A DNA stretch of 64,000 nucleotides from Reichenbachiella sp. 5M10 (GCF_002742335.1 NZ_MDGR01000007.1:3848501-3912500); one strand, 5' to 3'. Counted from the stretch's first letter, positions 17,887-27,750 are shown. Numbers and translations: made by a program. Notes: a model not told the origin generated them from the sequence alone.

Positions 17887-18108
17887 ATGGAAAAATCAGC
17901 AGCTGATTTGACTCCAGGTCAAAAGGGCATGGTCAAAGATTTCACCGACGAGTATATCTCTCTCAAGTTGTTGGAAATGGGTGTGCTCCCGGGCACAGAA
18001 ATCCTCATGAAGTTTGCTGCTCCACTTGGTGATCCGATTTGTGTCGAAGTGTCGGGCTATGCACTCTCCTTGAGAGTCGAAGAAGCCAAGACTATCATCC
18101 TCTCATAA
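17887..18108 (+). CDS. feoA: Ferrous iron transport protein A
   Basis: This 73-residue SH3-like FeoA begins at ATG 17887 and ends 7 bp before feoB. It shows the typical LTPGQKGMVKDF start, the KLLEMGVLPGTEI core and the CVEVSGYALSLR end. FeoA is a small cytoplasmic partner needed for FeoB-mediated Fe(II) uptake. In some Bacteroidota FeoA is fused to FeoB; here it is separate. No feoC follows. Confidence 0.94.
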   Translation: MEKSAADLTPGQKGMVKDFTDEYISLKLLEMGVLPGTEILMKFAAPLGDPICVEVSGYALSLRVEEAKTIILS

Positions 18109-18115
18109 CCCTCGC

Positions 18116-20224
18116 ATGAAAAAAGCTATCAACGTCGCACTCGTCGGCAATCCTAACGCAGGAAAAACGTCGGTATTCAACCTGCTCACGGGTATGAACC
18201 AAAAAGTCGGAAACTTCCCTGGAGTCACCATGGACAAAGTTTCCGGCACCTACCTGCATCAAGAGGCGCTCACCAACGTCCTTGACCTCCCTGGCACCTA
18301 CAGTATCTACCCACGGTCTATGGACGAACGAGTCGTGTTCGATTTCCTCAGCGACGAAAATGCTCACGACTATCCGGACAAAATCATCGCGGTAGCCGAT
18401 GCCTCCAACCTCGAAAGGAACTTACTCCTTTTCTCCGAAATCATCGATCTCGGGCAGCCTACGATCCTCGTACTCACCATGCTGGATATCGCCAACAAAC
18501 AAGGCATCAACATCGATATCACTGCCCTTGAGAAAGAATTCAACACCAAGGTCATCCCCATCAACGGACGAAATGGCGAAGGGCTAGGAGAACTCAAAGA
18601 CGAGATACTCAATGAAACAAGCCAAGACTACAAGCCCTTCTATGACACCAATACATTGTCGCCTGAGATCATACCTGTGATCCGTGACAAGTTCAACCTC
18701 AAAAACGACTATGTAGCGTACCAATACGCACAGCAGACCTACAGCAAATCTTTTTTGAGCAACGAAGAGAAGCAATTTATAGCAGACGCTAAAGTCAAGT
18801 ACAACTTCTGTGACCGGCAGTTTCAGACCACAGAAACTGTCGAACGGTACAAAATCATCCGCAACAAACTCCGTGATGTCGTCACCAAAACCGTCGAAAC
18901 GGAGGTCAAAACCCGAACAAGTCAACTTGATCGTATTCTGACGCACAAAATCTACGGCTACCTCATTTTCATGGCAGTATTGCTTGTGATGTTTCAAGCC
19001 ATCTTCGAATGGGCCAACCCCTTCATGGACTGGATCGACATGGGATTCGCAGAGCTCAGCGCTCTAGCCAACGAATACCTGCCATCAGGCATCCTCACCG
19101 ATCTCATCGCAGAGGGCATCATCCCTGGTCTAGGAGGTGTGGTGATCTTTATCCCTCAAATCGCATTGTTGTTTTGTTTCATTGCGATCTTGGAGGAATC
19201 TGGATACATGGCTCGTGTCGTATTTTTGACCGACAAAATCATGCGTAAATTTGGACTCAACGGTAAGTCCATTGTCCCCCTAATCTCTGGGGTCGCTTGT
19301 GCCATCCCTGCCATCATGGCTACCCGAAACATCGAAAGTTGGAAGGATCGTATCATTACCATCTTTGTCACTCCCTTTATGAGCTGTTCGGCAAGACTCC
19401 CCGTCTATGCCATCTTAATCTCACTTGTGATCCCAGAGCAAAAAGTCCTCGGCATCTTCAACCTACAAGGCTTGACTCTGATGTTCTTGTATCTACTTGG
19501 TTTTTTCGGAGCGATTTTCTCTGCATTAATCTTGCAAAAAATCCTCAAAGTCAAAGAACGCAGCTACTTCATCATGGAACTCCCTCTCTACCGTATGCCC
19601 AAATGGAGAAATGTTTGGATTACTATTTTCTCCAAAAGCAAGACCTTTGTGTTCGAAGCAGGGAAAATCATCTTGGCGATCTCCATCATACTATGGGTGC
19701 TGGCATCCTATGGACCAGGTGATCAGTTCGAAAATGCAGAGGCTCTCGTAGCACAGACACACCCCGAACTGTCCAATGATGTAGAGGCCTTGGATCACGC
19801 GGTGGCTTCATATCGCCTCGAAAACTCCTACGCAGGCATCCTTGGCAAGTCCATCGAACCAATGATTCGACCTCTCGGGTACGATTGGAAAATAGGTATC
19901 GCACTCATCACTTCATTCGCGGCTCGTGAAGTATTCGTAGGTACAATCGCTACGATCTACAGTGTAGGCGCTGACGAAGAAAATGAAAGCACCATCAAAG
20001 ACAAACTCCGTGCAGAAGTCAACCCCATCACCGGTGGACCGATGTACACTTTTGCACTTGGCCTCTCACTCATGATCTTCTACGCCTTTGCAATGCAGTG
20101 CATGAGTACCCTCGCGGTAGTATACCGAGAGACCAAGTCGCTCAAATGGCCTATTTTGCAATTGATTTACATGTCAGGTCTAGCCTACGTGTGTGCATTG
20201 ATAGCCTACCAAGTCTTCAAATAA
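18116..20224 (+). CDS. feoB: Ferrous iron transporter FeoB
   Basis: This 702-residue FeoB has an N-terminal G domain (1-170), a helical guanine-dissociation-inhibitor-like region, and two Gate-type membrane halves from about residue 280. G1 is GNPNAGKTS (11-19), G2 lies around the NFPGVT loop, and G3 is DLPG (57-60). G4 is unusual: TMLD at 121-124 replaces the NxxD that gives guanine specificity. Membrane-core motifs include CAIPAIMATR and CSARLPVY with the conserved Cys, and FAAREVFVG in the second Gate. The protein imports Fe(II) across the inner membrane. The stop codon directly abuts the ATG of the next gene. Confidence 0.95.
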   Translation: MKKAINVALVGNPNAGKTSVFNLLTGMNQKVGNFPGVTMDKVSGTYLHQEALTNVLDLPGTYSIYPRSMDERVVFDFLSDENAHDYPDKIIAVADASNLERNLLLFSEIIDLGQPTILVLTMLDIANKQGINIDITALEKEFNTKVIPINGRNGEGLGELKDEILNETSQDYKPFYDTNTLSPEIIPVIRDKFNLKNDYVAYQYAQQTYSKSFLSNEEKQFIADAKVKYNFCDRQFQTTETVERYKIIRNKLRDVVTKTVETEVKTRTSQLDRILTHKIYGYLIFMAVLLVMFQAIFEWANPFMDWIDMGFAELSALANEYLPSGILTDLIAEGIIPGLGGVVIFIPQIALLFCFIAILEESGYMARVVFLTDKIMRKFGLNGKSIVPLISGVACAIPAIMATRNIESWKDRIITIFVTPFMSCSARLPVYAILISLVIPEQKVLGIFNLQGLTLMFLYLLGFFGAIFSALILQKILKVKERSYFIMELPLYRMPKWRNVWITIFSKSKTFVFEAGKIILAISIILWVLASYGPGDQFENAEALVAQTHPELSNDVEALDHAVASYRLENSYAGILGKSIEPMIRPLGYDWKIGIALITSFAAREVFVGTIATIYSVGADEENESTIKDKLRAEVNPITGGPMYTFALGLSLMIFYAFAMQCMSTLAVVYRETKSLKWPILQLIYMSGLAYVCALIAYQVFK

Positions 20225-22027
20225 ATGAGTCACAACGACAAAAAACAGTATTTCGAATCGCGCAGAGATCAATTCTATCAGGAGTATCTATCTAAAAAAA
20301 GACAGGCTTCTGTACTCGGATGGGTACGGTTCATCAGCTTTGTGATCGTGGCATATGTCATTTATCTGTTGTTCCAAAATCGTGAAACAGCCTTTGCCTT
20401 ATTCACTTTTATACTCTATGTTCCTTGCTTTGGTTTGTTGATCAATCGACACAATCGCAAAAATTTTGAGCTCCAACTTGCCAAGAGTTTGACACAAGTC
20501 AACGATGAAGAAATCCTGCGCATCGACCGACAACTCAAAACCTTCCCAGATGGGAATTCTTACTTGCATAGTGGTCATCCCTACGCTCCAGACTTAGACA
20601 TCTTTGGCAAACACTCGTTGTTTCAGTTGCTCAACAGGAGTCGCTTTGTTGGCAGTCAAGACACCCTCGCTGCTTGGCTTTCTAGCCCCGCTACAACGGA
20701 GGAAATAAATGCACGTCAAGCAGCCATACGCGAGCTCAGCGAAGACTTAGACTGGAATCAAAAACACACCGCTTACAGTTTGGTCCATGTAGCCAACAAA
20801 GAGGAAGAAAAACTTGATTTGACTGAATTCGTCCAAGGACTAGAGTCAGACACCCAAGTCCCCCTGCCCGCGCTATGGTCTGTCGCTCAAATCGCACTCC
20901 CCCTCGCTACACTCAGTCTCATCATTAGCATAGAGATCTTTGCAATCCCCTTTCAATGGATCTTCCTTGCTGTAGGAATCAACTTCCTACTTTTGAGAGT
21001 AGTTTTCCAGCCCTTGCTCAACCTGACCAAAAACCTAAGCGCCTTCAACCGTCTACTCAAAGGCTATGAGTTGCTCATTCGTGATATCGAAACCCGTGAT
21101 TTTGAAAGCCCTCACCTCACTCAACTCAAGGACAAGTTCGGAAAAAACCACGCTGCTTCATCAGCCATCCGACAACTCCGCATCTCACTAGATTTCCTCA
21201 CCAATCGAGGCAACATGATTTACCAAATCATCAACTCCCTTCTTTTGACCGATCTCATGATCATACACCGCATCAAGCGCTGGCACCAACACCATAGCCC
21301 TTTGGTTCTACAATGGTTTTCCGCTGTAGATCAAGTCGTCGCACTATCGGACTTGGCGACATACACCTTTGTTGAATCAAGCTACAGCTTTCCACGAGTA
21401 GAAGACCAACCTTGCCAATTTGCGACCCAAAAGATGAGACATCCCTTGTTGCTCCCGACAAAATCAGTCTCCAATGATTTTTCTCTTTCGGGAAAAGGAA
21501 AACTCGCTCTCGTCACTGGCTCCAACATGTCAGGCAAGAGTACTTTTCTCCGTACCCTAGGCATCAACCTCGTACTGGCACAGGCCGGTGCCCCCGTAGC
21601 AGCTGAGACACTTTCCTTCTCACCCATTCGGATCTTCACGAGTATGCGGACTCAGGACAACCTCGAAGAAAGCGTCAGTTCATTCTACGCCGAAATCCGA
21701 CGCATCAAACAGCTCCTCGATGAGCTGAGCGAAGAACAGCCAACTCTCTACCTGCTCGACGAAATCCTCAAAGGCACCAACACGAAAGACAGGCATACAG
21801 GAGCTATCGCACTCATCGGTCAACTCACGAACAGCAACTGCATGGGACTAATATCTACTCACGATGTAGAACTCGCCGAACTGCGCAACCCACTGATGAA
21901 TAACTTCAGCTTCAACAGTACACTAGAAAATGGAGAAATCCACTTCGACTACCAACTCACACCTGGTCCCTGTCGCAGTTTCAACGCCAGCGCCCTCATG
22001 GAAAAGATGGGAATTATCAAAAAATAG
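20225..22027 (+). CDS. Membrane-anchored MutS-like ATPase
   Basis: This 600-residue protein has a MutS-type C-terminal ATPase: Walker A SNMSGKST near residue 433, then LDEILKGTN and STHDVELAEL. The N-terminal part lacks MutS mismatch-binding domain I. Instead residues about 34-72 form two transmembrane helices, with another hydrophobic pair around 218-260. A conserved DLDIFGKHSLFQLLNR segment opens the core/lever part. Such proteins are widespread in Bacteroidota and often labelled 'DNA mismatch repair protein MutS', but a membrane anchor makes classic mismatch repair unlikely. Its ATG immediately follows the feoB stop, so it is cotranscribed with and probably translationally coupled to feoB. 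Function unknown. Confidence 0.88.
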   Translation: MSHNDKKQYFESRRDQFYQEYLSKKRQASVLGWVRFISFVIVAYVIYLLFQNRETAFALFTFILYVPCFGLLINRHNRKNFELQLAKSLTQVNDEEILRIDRQLKTFPDGNSYLHSGHPYAPDLDIFGKHSLFQLLNRSRFVGSQDTLAAWLSSPATTEEINARQAAIRELSEDLDWNQKHTAYSLVHVANKEEEKLDLTEFVQGLESDTQVPLPALWSVAQIALPLATLSLIISIEIFAIPFQWIFLAVGINFLLLRVVFQPLLNLTKNLSAFNRLLKGYELLIRDIETRDFESPHLTQLKDKFGKNHAASSAIRQLRISLDFLTNRGNMIYQIINSLLLTDLMIIHRIKRWHQHHSPLVLQWFSAVDQVVALSDLATYTFVESSYSFPRVEDQPCQFATQKMRHPLLLPTKSVSNDFSLSGKGKLALVTGSNMSGKSTFLRTLGINLVLAQAGAPVAAETLSFSPIRIFTSMRTQDNLEESVSSFYAEIRRIKQLLDELSEEQPTLYLLDEILKGTNTKDRHTGAIALIGQLTNSNCMGLISTHDVELAELRNPLMNNFSFNSTLENGEIHFDYQLTPGPCRSFNASALMEKMGIIKK

Positions 22028-22033
22028 AAATAC

Positions 22034-22065
22034 TTGCTCTACTTAGACCGGGTCGCTTATTTTTG
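22034..22065 (+). promoter_or_regulatory. Bacteroidota-type promoter of purKE
   Basis: TATTTTTG at 22058-22065 matches TAnnTTTG. TTG at 22034-22036 is 21 bp upstream. The purK ATG is at 22089. Confidence 0.72.
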
Positions 22066-22088
22066 CGCTTTCATTCTAATATTGCTCT

Positions 22089-23225
22089 ATGACTTTTGAT
22101 CCTAGTATTTCTATTGGTGTTTTGGGTGGTGGACAGTTGGGTCGCATGATGATCCAGTCTGCCATGGACCTCAACTTAGAGATTTCGTGTATTGACCCGG
22201 ACCCCAACGCTCCTTGTAAAAACCTCGCAAGCCACTTCGTCAACGGAGACATCACCAACTACGATGAAGTCCTCGCTTTCGGAGACCCCTGTGATGTAAT
22301 CACAGTAGAAATCGAAAATGTCAATGTCGAAGCGCTCGAAGAACTCGAAAGGCGAGGCAAGAAAGTTTTTCCGCAACCCTCCGTCCTGAGAACTATCAAG
22401 GACAAGGGACTCCAAAAACAATTCTATCTAGATCATGACATTCCTACCTCAGAGTTTGTGTTCATCCACCAAAAGGAAGACCTGCAGGACTATACCGACA
22501 TGCTCCCTGCCGCCAACAAACTCCGCACAGACGGGTATGATGGGCGAGGTGTACAGATCATCAAAACAGCAGAACAACTGGATAAAGGGTTTGAAGCCCC
22601 CTCTATTTTGGAGAAGTTCGTTGACTACCAAAAAGAAATATCGGTCATCGTAGCACGCAACGAAAACGGAGACATGACTACCTTCCCTGTCGTAGAACTC
22701 GAGTATCATCCAGAGCAAAATCTCGTAGAATTTCTTTTTTCCCCTTCAGAGATTGATCTCGACATACGCAACAGAGCACGAGAACTAGCTGAAACCGTGA
22801 TATCAAAATTTGATATGGTGGGATTACTGGCCGTAGAAATGTTCGTCACCAAGGATGGCAATCTCATGGTCAACGAATGCGCACCTCGTACGCACAACAG
22901 TGGACATCACACCATTGAGGGCAACATCACTTCGCAGTTTGAGCAGCATATCCGTGCCATCCTCAACCTACCTCTAGGTGATACCGACACCAAAGGCAGT
23001 GCGGTGATGATCAATCTGCTCGGGCACCCTGACCATACAGGCCTTGCAAAATACGAAGGGATCGATCAGGCCATGGGAATCAAAGGCATGCACGTCCACT
23101 TGTACGGCAAAAAACACACCAAGCCGTATCGAAAGATGGGCCATGTGACACTGGTAGGCAAAGACCTCCAAACCTTGAAACAAACCGCAAGAAAACTCAA
23201 AGAAAGCATCAAAATAATCGCATAA
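22089..23225 (+). CDS. purK: 5-(carboxyamino)imidazole ribonucleotide synthase
   Basis: This 378-residue ATP-grasp enzyme makes N5-CAIR from AIR, bicarbonate and ATP in purine synthesis. It shows the N-terminal [13 protein letters not shown] loop, the ATP-grasp segments [13 protein letters not shown] and [14 protein letters not shown], and the metal-binding [10 protein letters not shown]...[13 protein letters not shown]. Length and motifs are those of normal PurK. The purE gene follows after 4 bp, and the pair has its own promoter. Confidence 0.96.
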   Translation: MTFDPSISIGVLGGGQLGRMMIQSAMDLNLEISCIDPDPNAPCKNLASHFVNGDITNYDEVLAFGDPCDVITVEIENVNVEALEELERRGKKVFPQPSVLRTIKDKGLQKQFYLDHDIPTSEFVFIHQKEDLQDYTDMLPAANKLRTDGYDGRGVQIIKTAEQLDKGFEAPSILEKFVDYQKEISVIVARNENGDMTTFPVVELEYHPEQNLVEFLFSPSEIDLDIRNRARELAETVISKFDMVGLLAVEMFVTKDGNLMVNECAPRTHNSGHHTIEGNITSQFEQHIRAILNLPLGDTDTKGSAVMINLLGHPDHTGLAKYEGIDQAMGIKGMHVHLYGKKHTKPYRKMGHVTLVGKDLQTLKQTARKLKESIKIIA

Positions 23226-23229
23226 TACT

Positions 23230-23712
23230 ATGACAGCACAAGTAGGAATCATCATGGGTAGTAAGTCTGACCTCAACATCATGAACCAGGCAGCACAAGT
23301 ACTCGAAGAACTCGGTGTAGCCTACGAGCTCACCATCGTCTCGGCCCACCGAACCCCCCACCGAATGGTAGAATATGCAGAATCCGCCAAAGATAAAGGC
23401 CTCAAAGTAATCATTGCAGGAGCAGGAGGAGCCGCACATCTGCCCGGCATGGTCGCTTCACTGACGACACTACCTGTCATAGGAGTCCCTGTCAAATCAA
23501 GTAACTCAATTGACGGTTGGGACTCAATACTCTCGATATTGCAAATGCCTGGTGGTGTACCTGTAGCGACTGTTGCTCTAGATGGTGCCAAAAATGCAGG
23601 CATCTTGGCAGCACAAATCATTGGGAGCCATGACACTCAAATCGGTAATAATCTAGCCAAATACAAGTTAGACATGAAACAAAAAGTGGAAGATTCTATT
23701 AAGGAATTGTAG
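23230..23712 (+). CDS. purE: N5-CAIR mutase
   Basis: This 160-residue class I PurE converts N5-CAIR to CAIR. It shows GSKSDLNIM at residues 11-19, [10 protein letters not shown] with the catalytic His, and [14 protein letters not shown]. Presence with purK indicates the two-step microbial route rather than the direct AIR carboxylase. It is the second gene of the purKE operon. No clear terminator hairpin is seen in the 152 bp that follow. Confidence 0.96.
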   Translation: MTAQVGIIMGSKSDLNIMNQAAQVLEELGVAYELTIVSAHRTPHRMVEYAESAKDKGLKVIIAGAGGAAHLPGMVASLTTLPVIGVPVKSSNSIDGWDSILSILQMPGGVPVATVALDGAKNAGILAAQIIGSHDTQIGNNLAKYKLDMKQKVEDSIKEL

Positions 23713-23864
23713 TATTTGGATTTAATCCTGTGCTCCTGCAATAATTGCCAGATCGAACGTTTAAGAGTAGGTTTATTTTACGATTTTACATTCATAAACC
23801 ATTTCATCATCAGCTAGTGGATCTATTTTGGACGCCTAAATGTGTGATATAACTCCGAATAAAC

Positions 23865-25499
23865 TTGAAACATCTTAACCGACAAAAACCCCACCTGTTT
23901 TCGTCTTTCCTATTTGCCTCTCTTGCATTCTTTGGATGCAACACCGACCAATTGGATTTTGACAATATAGAGCTCCCCAATTATACAGGTACGGTAGTAG
24001 CTCCACTGGGCAACACAACATATACCGCTGGAGAACTCATCGAGGACCTACAAGACGAACAGTTGGAGGTAGATACCACTCAAGCCGGCATACTATCGCT
24101 AATCTACCGTGACACCACGGAATTCACTGATGTAGACCAGATTGTAGTCATCGATGACAACAGCAACGAAGGACAAATCGAGTCTCCAGCAGAAATCACC
24201 AACGCCTCGCCCATCGAAGCGGGAGATTTGAATTTTTCTCAAAACCTAGAGTTCATTTACCCCATCGAAGATGGCGAAGAACTAGACTCTCTCCTCTACA
24301 ACGGAGGAACAATCACCATCACCTACGAATCGACCTTTGATGTAGATCTCGAATTTGAGATGGTAATCAACGACATAATCGACCGCAATACTGGTCTCCC
24401 CATCGTCCTCAACGCTAACGTAGCACCAAACGGGACAGGTAATCAAAGCCAAACCCTCTCAGGGCACATCACCGAAACCACAAAAAACAGTACCAACGAA
24501 AACGTATTTACAGGTGTTTTTAACGGCACATTGAAAATACCCGAAGGTGGCAGTGTGTATGCCACTGATGTATTTCAGTACCGCATTGATATCACCGATG
24601 CTACATTCGAAACAATCTATGGGTATTTTGGAGAAAAGAACTTATCCATTGATTCCCAAGTCATCGAAATGGACTTCTTTGACGAACTAGATGGAGACAT
24701 TAAATTCAACAACCCAGAGGTTCGGTTGACCATAGACAACTCCTTTGGGGTCACCATGGGTCTAGAACTCAATCAAATCGTGTCCACCAATGCAGATGGT
24801 GACCAAGTCACTCTTTCGGGCAGCATCACCGAGTCTCCACAATTTGTCAATGCCCCAGACATCTATTCTGTAGGATCAACGACAAGTTCCACCATCCGGA
24901 TCAACAATAGCAATTCCAATATTGGTGAGCTATTTAGCAATGCTCCCAACCGCTTAGACTTTGCGATCAATGCCCTAAGCAACTACAGCAACAGCAACAA
25001 CATCGTACCTATCGAGGACCGTAACTTTGTCGACCAAAACAGCAGTGCTACGACAATCATGGAAATAGAACTTCCTCTCGAACTACAGATCAGCAACATT
25101 GCCAGAAACATAGACTACAGCTTAGAAGACATCGATTTTGAAGAGGCGGACTCCCTATTCCTCCGAATCAAGACACTCAACCGACTCCCTCTCAGCGGCA
25201 CGATTGATCTCCAATTTTTAGACATAGACAGTGCGGTGGTCTACCAATTAGATCAAGTCACTGTATTTAATTCCCCGGAGGTTCCCTCCAACGGTAAAGT
25301 ACAAGACCCTTCTGAAAACATCAGTTTCGTCAAAATATATGGAGAGGGCATCGAGGCGCTCAACAACGAACCAACACTACGTCTGTTGCTCAACATCGAC
25401 AGTTATGATGCGATAAATGACACCTACGTCAAAATATACGCAGACTACGAATTAGAAATTATTTTGGGAGTGCAAGCCACTCTAGACATAGAACTATAA
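23865..25499 (+). CDS. Large lipoprotein of unknown function
   Basis: This 544-residue protein has a signal peptide ending in a lipobox (LAFFGC, Cys25). The mature part is acidic and beta-rich, with many Asp/Asn/Thr and no recognised domain. It resembles the surface or outer-membrane-associated lipoproteins common in Cytophagales. No in-frame ATG or GTG exists between the upstream stop (23850-23852) and the signal peptide, so TTG 23865 is the start. The next gene, a DUF5723 barrel, begins 4 bp after its stop, also at a TTG, so the two are very likely translated together and may work as a lipoprotein-barrel pair. Confidence 0.78.
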   Translation: MKHLNRQKPHLFSSFLFASLAFFGCNTDQLDFDNIELPNYTGTVVAPLGNTTYTAGELIEDLQDEQLEVDTTQAGILSLIYRDTTEFTDVDQIVVIDDNSNEGQIESPAEITNASPIEAGDLNFSQNLEFIYPIEDGEELDSLLYNGGTITITYESTFDVDLEFEMVINDIIDRNTGLPIVLNANVAPNGTGNQSQTLSGHITETTKNSTNENVFTGVFNGTLKIPEGGSVYATDVFQYRIDITDATFETIYGYFGEKNLSIDSQVIEMDFFDELDGDIKFNNPEVRLTIDNSFGVTMGLELNQIVSTNADGDQVTLSGSITESPQFVNAPDIYSVGSTTSSTIRINNSNSNIGELFSNAPNRLDFAINALSNYSNSNNIVPIEDRNFVDQNSSATTIMEIELPLELQISNIARNIDYSLEDIDFEEADSLFLRIKTLNRLPLSGTIDLQFLDIDSAVVYQLDQVTVFNSPEVPSNGKVQDPSENISFVKIYGEGIEALNNEPTLRLLLNIDSYDAINDTYVKIYADYELEIILGVQATLDIEL

Positions 25500-25503
25500 A
25501 GCA

Positions 25504-26970
25504 TTGAAAGCAAATCTAACCCTCACCACCTTGCTCCTGTTCTGCATCAATTTTGCGGCAAACGCCCAATCGGGTCTATCCCTATACCATCTTGGCAACA
25601 GAACCTTCCAAGGCAACAACATGAACGCATCCTATGTCCCTGAGGCAAAAGTGTTTTTTGGATTGCCTCTCATGTCTGGGCTGGCTGTAGACGTCAACTC
25701 ACGTGTCAGCTACAATGACATGGTCACTATGGACGAAGATGGCAACAAGGTCTATGATTTTGACAACTTTGTCAATCAATCCCAAGAGCACAATTATCTA
25801 GGCGTCGTAGCTGAAATCTCCACCTTCTATTTGGGCATCAAACCCAACAACAATACCGCCATATCTATATTTGTCCGGGAACGAATTTCTACCAAGTCCT
25901 TTTACAGTCATGATCTCGTAGACTTTGCCTGGAACGGAAACGAATCCTATATCGGCAAGACATTGGATTTGACCAACACCTTGACAGACTCAAGGTACTA
26001 CCGTGAATATGGCCTAGGCCTTTGGAAAAAATTCCCCAAACAAAAACTAGAAGTGGGCATCAGAGGCAAGTTCTTGAATGGAATGGTCAGTGCCATTTCT
26101 GACACTCAATTTTCGGGATCGGTGACCATAGACGATGACTATCAACACCAACTCCAAATCAAAAACACGGCGGTAAACACCTCAGGACTCAACATCTTGG
26201 AAGATGGCTCAAACGAAGAAATCCAAGAATACTTCACCTACAACGACAACTTAGGCTTTGGGATAGATCTAGGTGCCAACTGGCGTATCAACGATAAGTT
26301 CAGTACCTCTGTAGCAATCAACGACCTAGGATTCATCAACTGGAAGGCTGATCCTCGCAATTATATTGTCGCCGACACCACTATCAACTTTGGTGACTTC
26401 AGCTTCAAAGATGCCGACAACATCGAAGACATCATCAGTGACTCACTCCTCAATAAGCTAGATGACTCGGTGACTTACAAGTCCTACCGATCAGGCCTCA
26501 ACACCAGCGTGTATGCTAGTGGCATGTACCATCTCAGTCCAAAGGACAAAGTCACGGCTACTGTCTCGTCACGAATCGTCCAAGGCTCTTGGCGCATGCT
26601 CTATGCTGTCGGTTATACCAGACAACTGGGCAATATATTCTCCGTATCAGGAAATATCATCAAAAAACCACAACAAGGGATAGATCTCGGGCTAGCAGCA
26701 GAGGTCACGCTAGGCGCACTGCAACTCTACATCGCTAGTGACCAAGTTCTCAAATCTTGGGATGTACCCAACATGAAATCTTTCGACATACAGTTTGGCA
26801 TCAACTTCATTTTCGGAAGGAATAAGGTCAGTGCTTCCAAAACACAAAAGGACTCGCAAAAAGATCTAGAGCATCCGCTAGAATATGGAGAAGGGCGAAA
26901 AGTAGAAAAAAGTGACGGACTCTACTTCATCGTACCTAAGCAAAAAAGGCGCCCTATCTACAACGAATAG
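25504..26970 (+). CDS. DUF5723-like outer-membrane beta-barrel protein
   Basis: This 488-residue exported protein has a signal peptide (residues 1-21, ending FAANAQ). The mature N-terminus LGNRTFQGNNMNASYVPEAK with FFGLPLMSGL is typical of the Bacteroidota DUF5723 family of predicted outer-membrane barrels. The rest has alternating beta-strand patterns (GLGLWKKFPKQKLEVGIRGK, FGIDLGANWRINDKFSTS). The last 45 residues are Lys/Glu-rich and probably periplasmic. The start is TTG 25504. It is paired with the preceding lipoprotein gene. Function is unknown. Confidence 0.8.
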   Translation: MKANLTLTTLLLFCINFAANAQSGLSLYHLGNRTFQGNNMNASYVPEAKVFFGLPLMSGLAVDVNSRVSYNDMVTMDEDGNKVYDFDNFVNQSQEHNYLGVVAEISTFYLGIKPNNNTAISIFVRERISTKSFYSHDLVDFAWNGNESYIGKTLDLTNTLTDSRYYREYGLGLWKKFPKQKLEVGIRGKFLNGMVSAISDTQFSGSVTIDDDYQHQLQIKNTAVNTSGLNILEDGSNEEIQEYFTYNDNLGFGIDLGANWRINDKFSTSVAINDLGFINWKADPRNYIVADTTINFGDFSFKDADNIEDIISDSLLNKLDDSVTYKSYRSGLNTSVYASGMYHLSPKDKVTATVSSRIVQGSWRMLYAVGYTRQLGNIFSVSGNIIKKPQQGIDLGLAAEVTLGALQLYIASDQVLKSWDVPNMKSFDIQFGINFIFGRNKVSASKTQKDSQKDLEHPLEYGEGRKVEKSDGLYFIVPKQKRRPIYNE

Positions 26971-26999
26971 GACGCTCTCAGCGCACGAGAGAGAGCGTC
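26971..26999. terminator. Hairpin between convergent genes
   Basis: GACGCTCTC (26971-26979) pairs with GAGAGCGTC (26991-26999) right after the DUF5723 stop codon. It lies before the end of the HisA-like gene on the other strand. There is no strong T-run on either side, so it is a probable but not classical terminator. Confidence 0.55.
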
Positions 27000-27009
27000 A
27001 TCCTCTACT

Positions 27010-27732
27010 CTAGCTCGCACATAGTTTTTCGATTTGCTTGAGCGTCAAGTGCCCTTCATAAAAAGCTTTGCCAAATATTACGCCATGTACCCCAAGAGCT
27101 TTGAGTTGTATGATATCTTCTTCCCCCCTGATCCCTCCACTCGCAAACAAGAAAATCCCGGGGTAGTGATGTAGAATGTCTTTATAAAGATCCACCGAGG
27201 GGCCTGACAAGACTCCTTCTCTAGATATATCGGTTGTTTTAAGATACTTCAATCCACGGTCATAAAAATAGGCGATATGTGAGTGCACATCAATTTTGGT
27301 ATCTTTTTGCCAGCCCCCGACGCGAATCTGTCCATCCAAACTATCTGCAGCCATGGCGATTTTCTCTCTCCCATAAGACATAATCCATGAGGCAAACACA
27401 TCCGGAGAGTACACTGCCATCGTCGCACAAGTCACACTCTCTGCACCACACTCGAGGACTTTCATGATGTCACCATCTGTATGTACACCACCAGAAAAAT
27501 TGATGGCCAAATCAGTATAGCCTGCGACGGCTTCCAAAATATTGTAATTGATAACCTTCCCCTTTTTGGCCCCATCTAGATCAACCATGTGCAGCCTAGT
27601 GACTCCATGATCTTGAAACTGCTGGGCCAAATCAATCGGATTTTGGTCGTAGATAGTTGCCTTCGAAAAATCACCTTTAGTCACACGGGCGACTTTTCCA
27701 TCTTTGATGGCAATGGACGGGACGAGTTGCAT
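27010..27732 (-). CDS. HisA/HisF-related TIM-barrel protein with altered active site
   Basis: This 240-residue protein is clearly related to HisA, the ProFAR isomerase of histidine synthesis. It retains the phosphate loops (FSGGVHTDGD, ASGGIRGEED), Asp130 in the strand-5 position (IAMAADSLDG), and TTDISREGVLSGPS. At the strand-1 position where HisA has PAIDL, this protein has PSIAI, so the catalytic Asp (position 8) is Ala. No other his gene is nearby. It is therefore either a specialised paralogue or an inactive or altered isomerase rather than the pathway HisA. It lies 59 bp downstream of the two-component genes on the same strand, separated by an inverted repeat. Confidence 0.85.
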   Translation of the reverse strand: MQLVPSIAIKDGKVARVTKGDFSKATIYDQNPIDLAQQFQDHGVTRLHMVDLDGAKKGKVINYNILEAVAGYTDLAINFSGGVHTDGDIMKVLECGAESVTCATMAVYSPDVFASWIMSYGREKIAMAADSLDGQIRVGGWQKDTKIDVHSHIAYFYDRGLKYLKTTDISREGVLSGPSVDLYKDILHHYPGIFLFASGGIRGEEDIIQLKALGVHGVIFGKAFYEGHLTLKQIEKLCAS

Positions 27733-27750
27733 ATTGGGCTGTGGTTTAAT

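Noticed and set aside
20225-22027. Calling this gene mutS (mismatch repair)
   Set aside because: It has membrane helices and lacks the mismatch-recognition domain.
27010-27732. Calling this gene hisA
   Set aside because: The first catalytic Asp is Ala and there are no neighbouring histidine genes.
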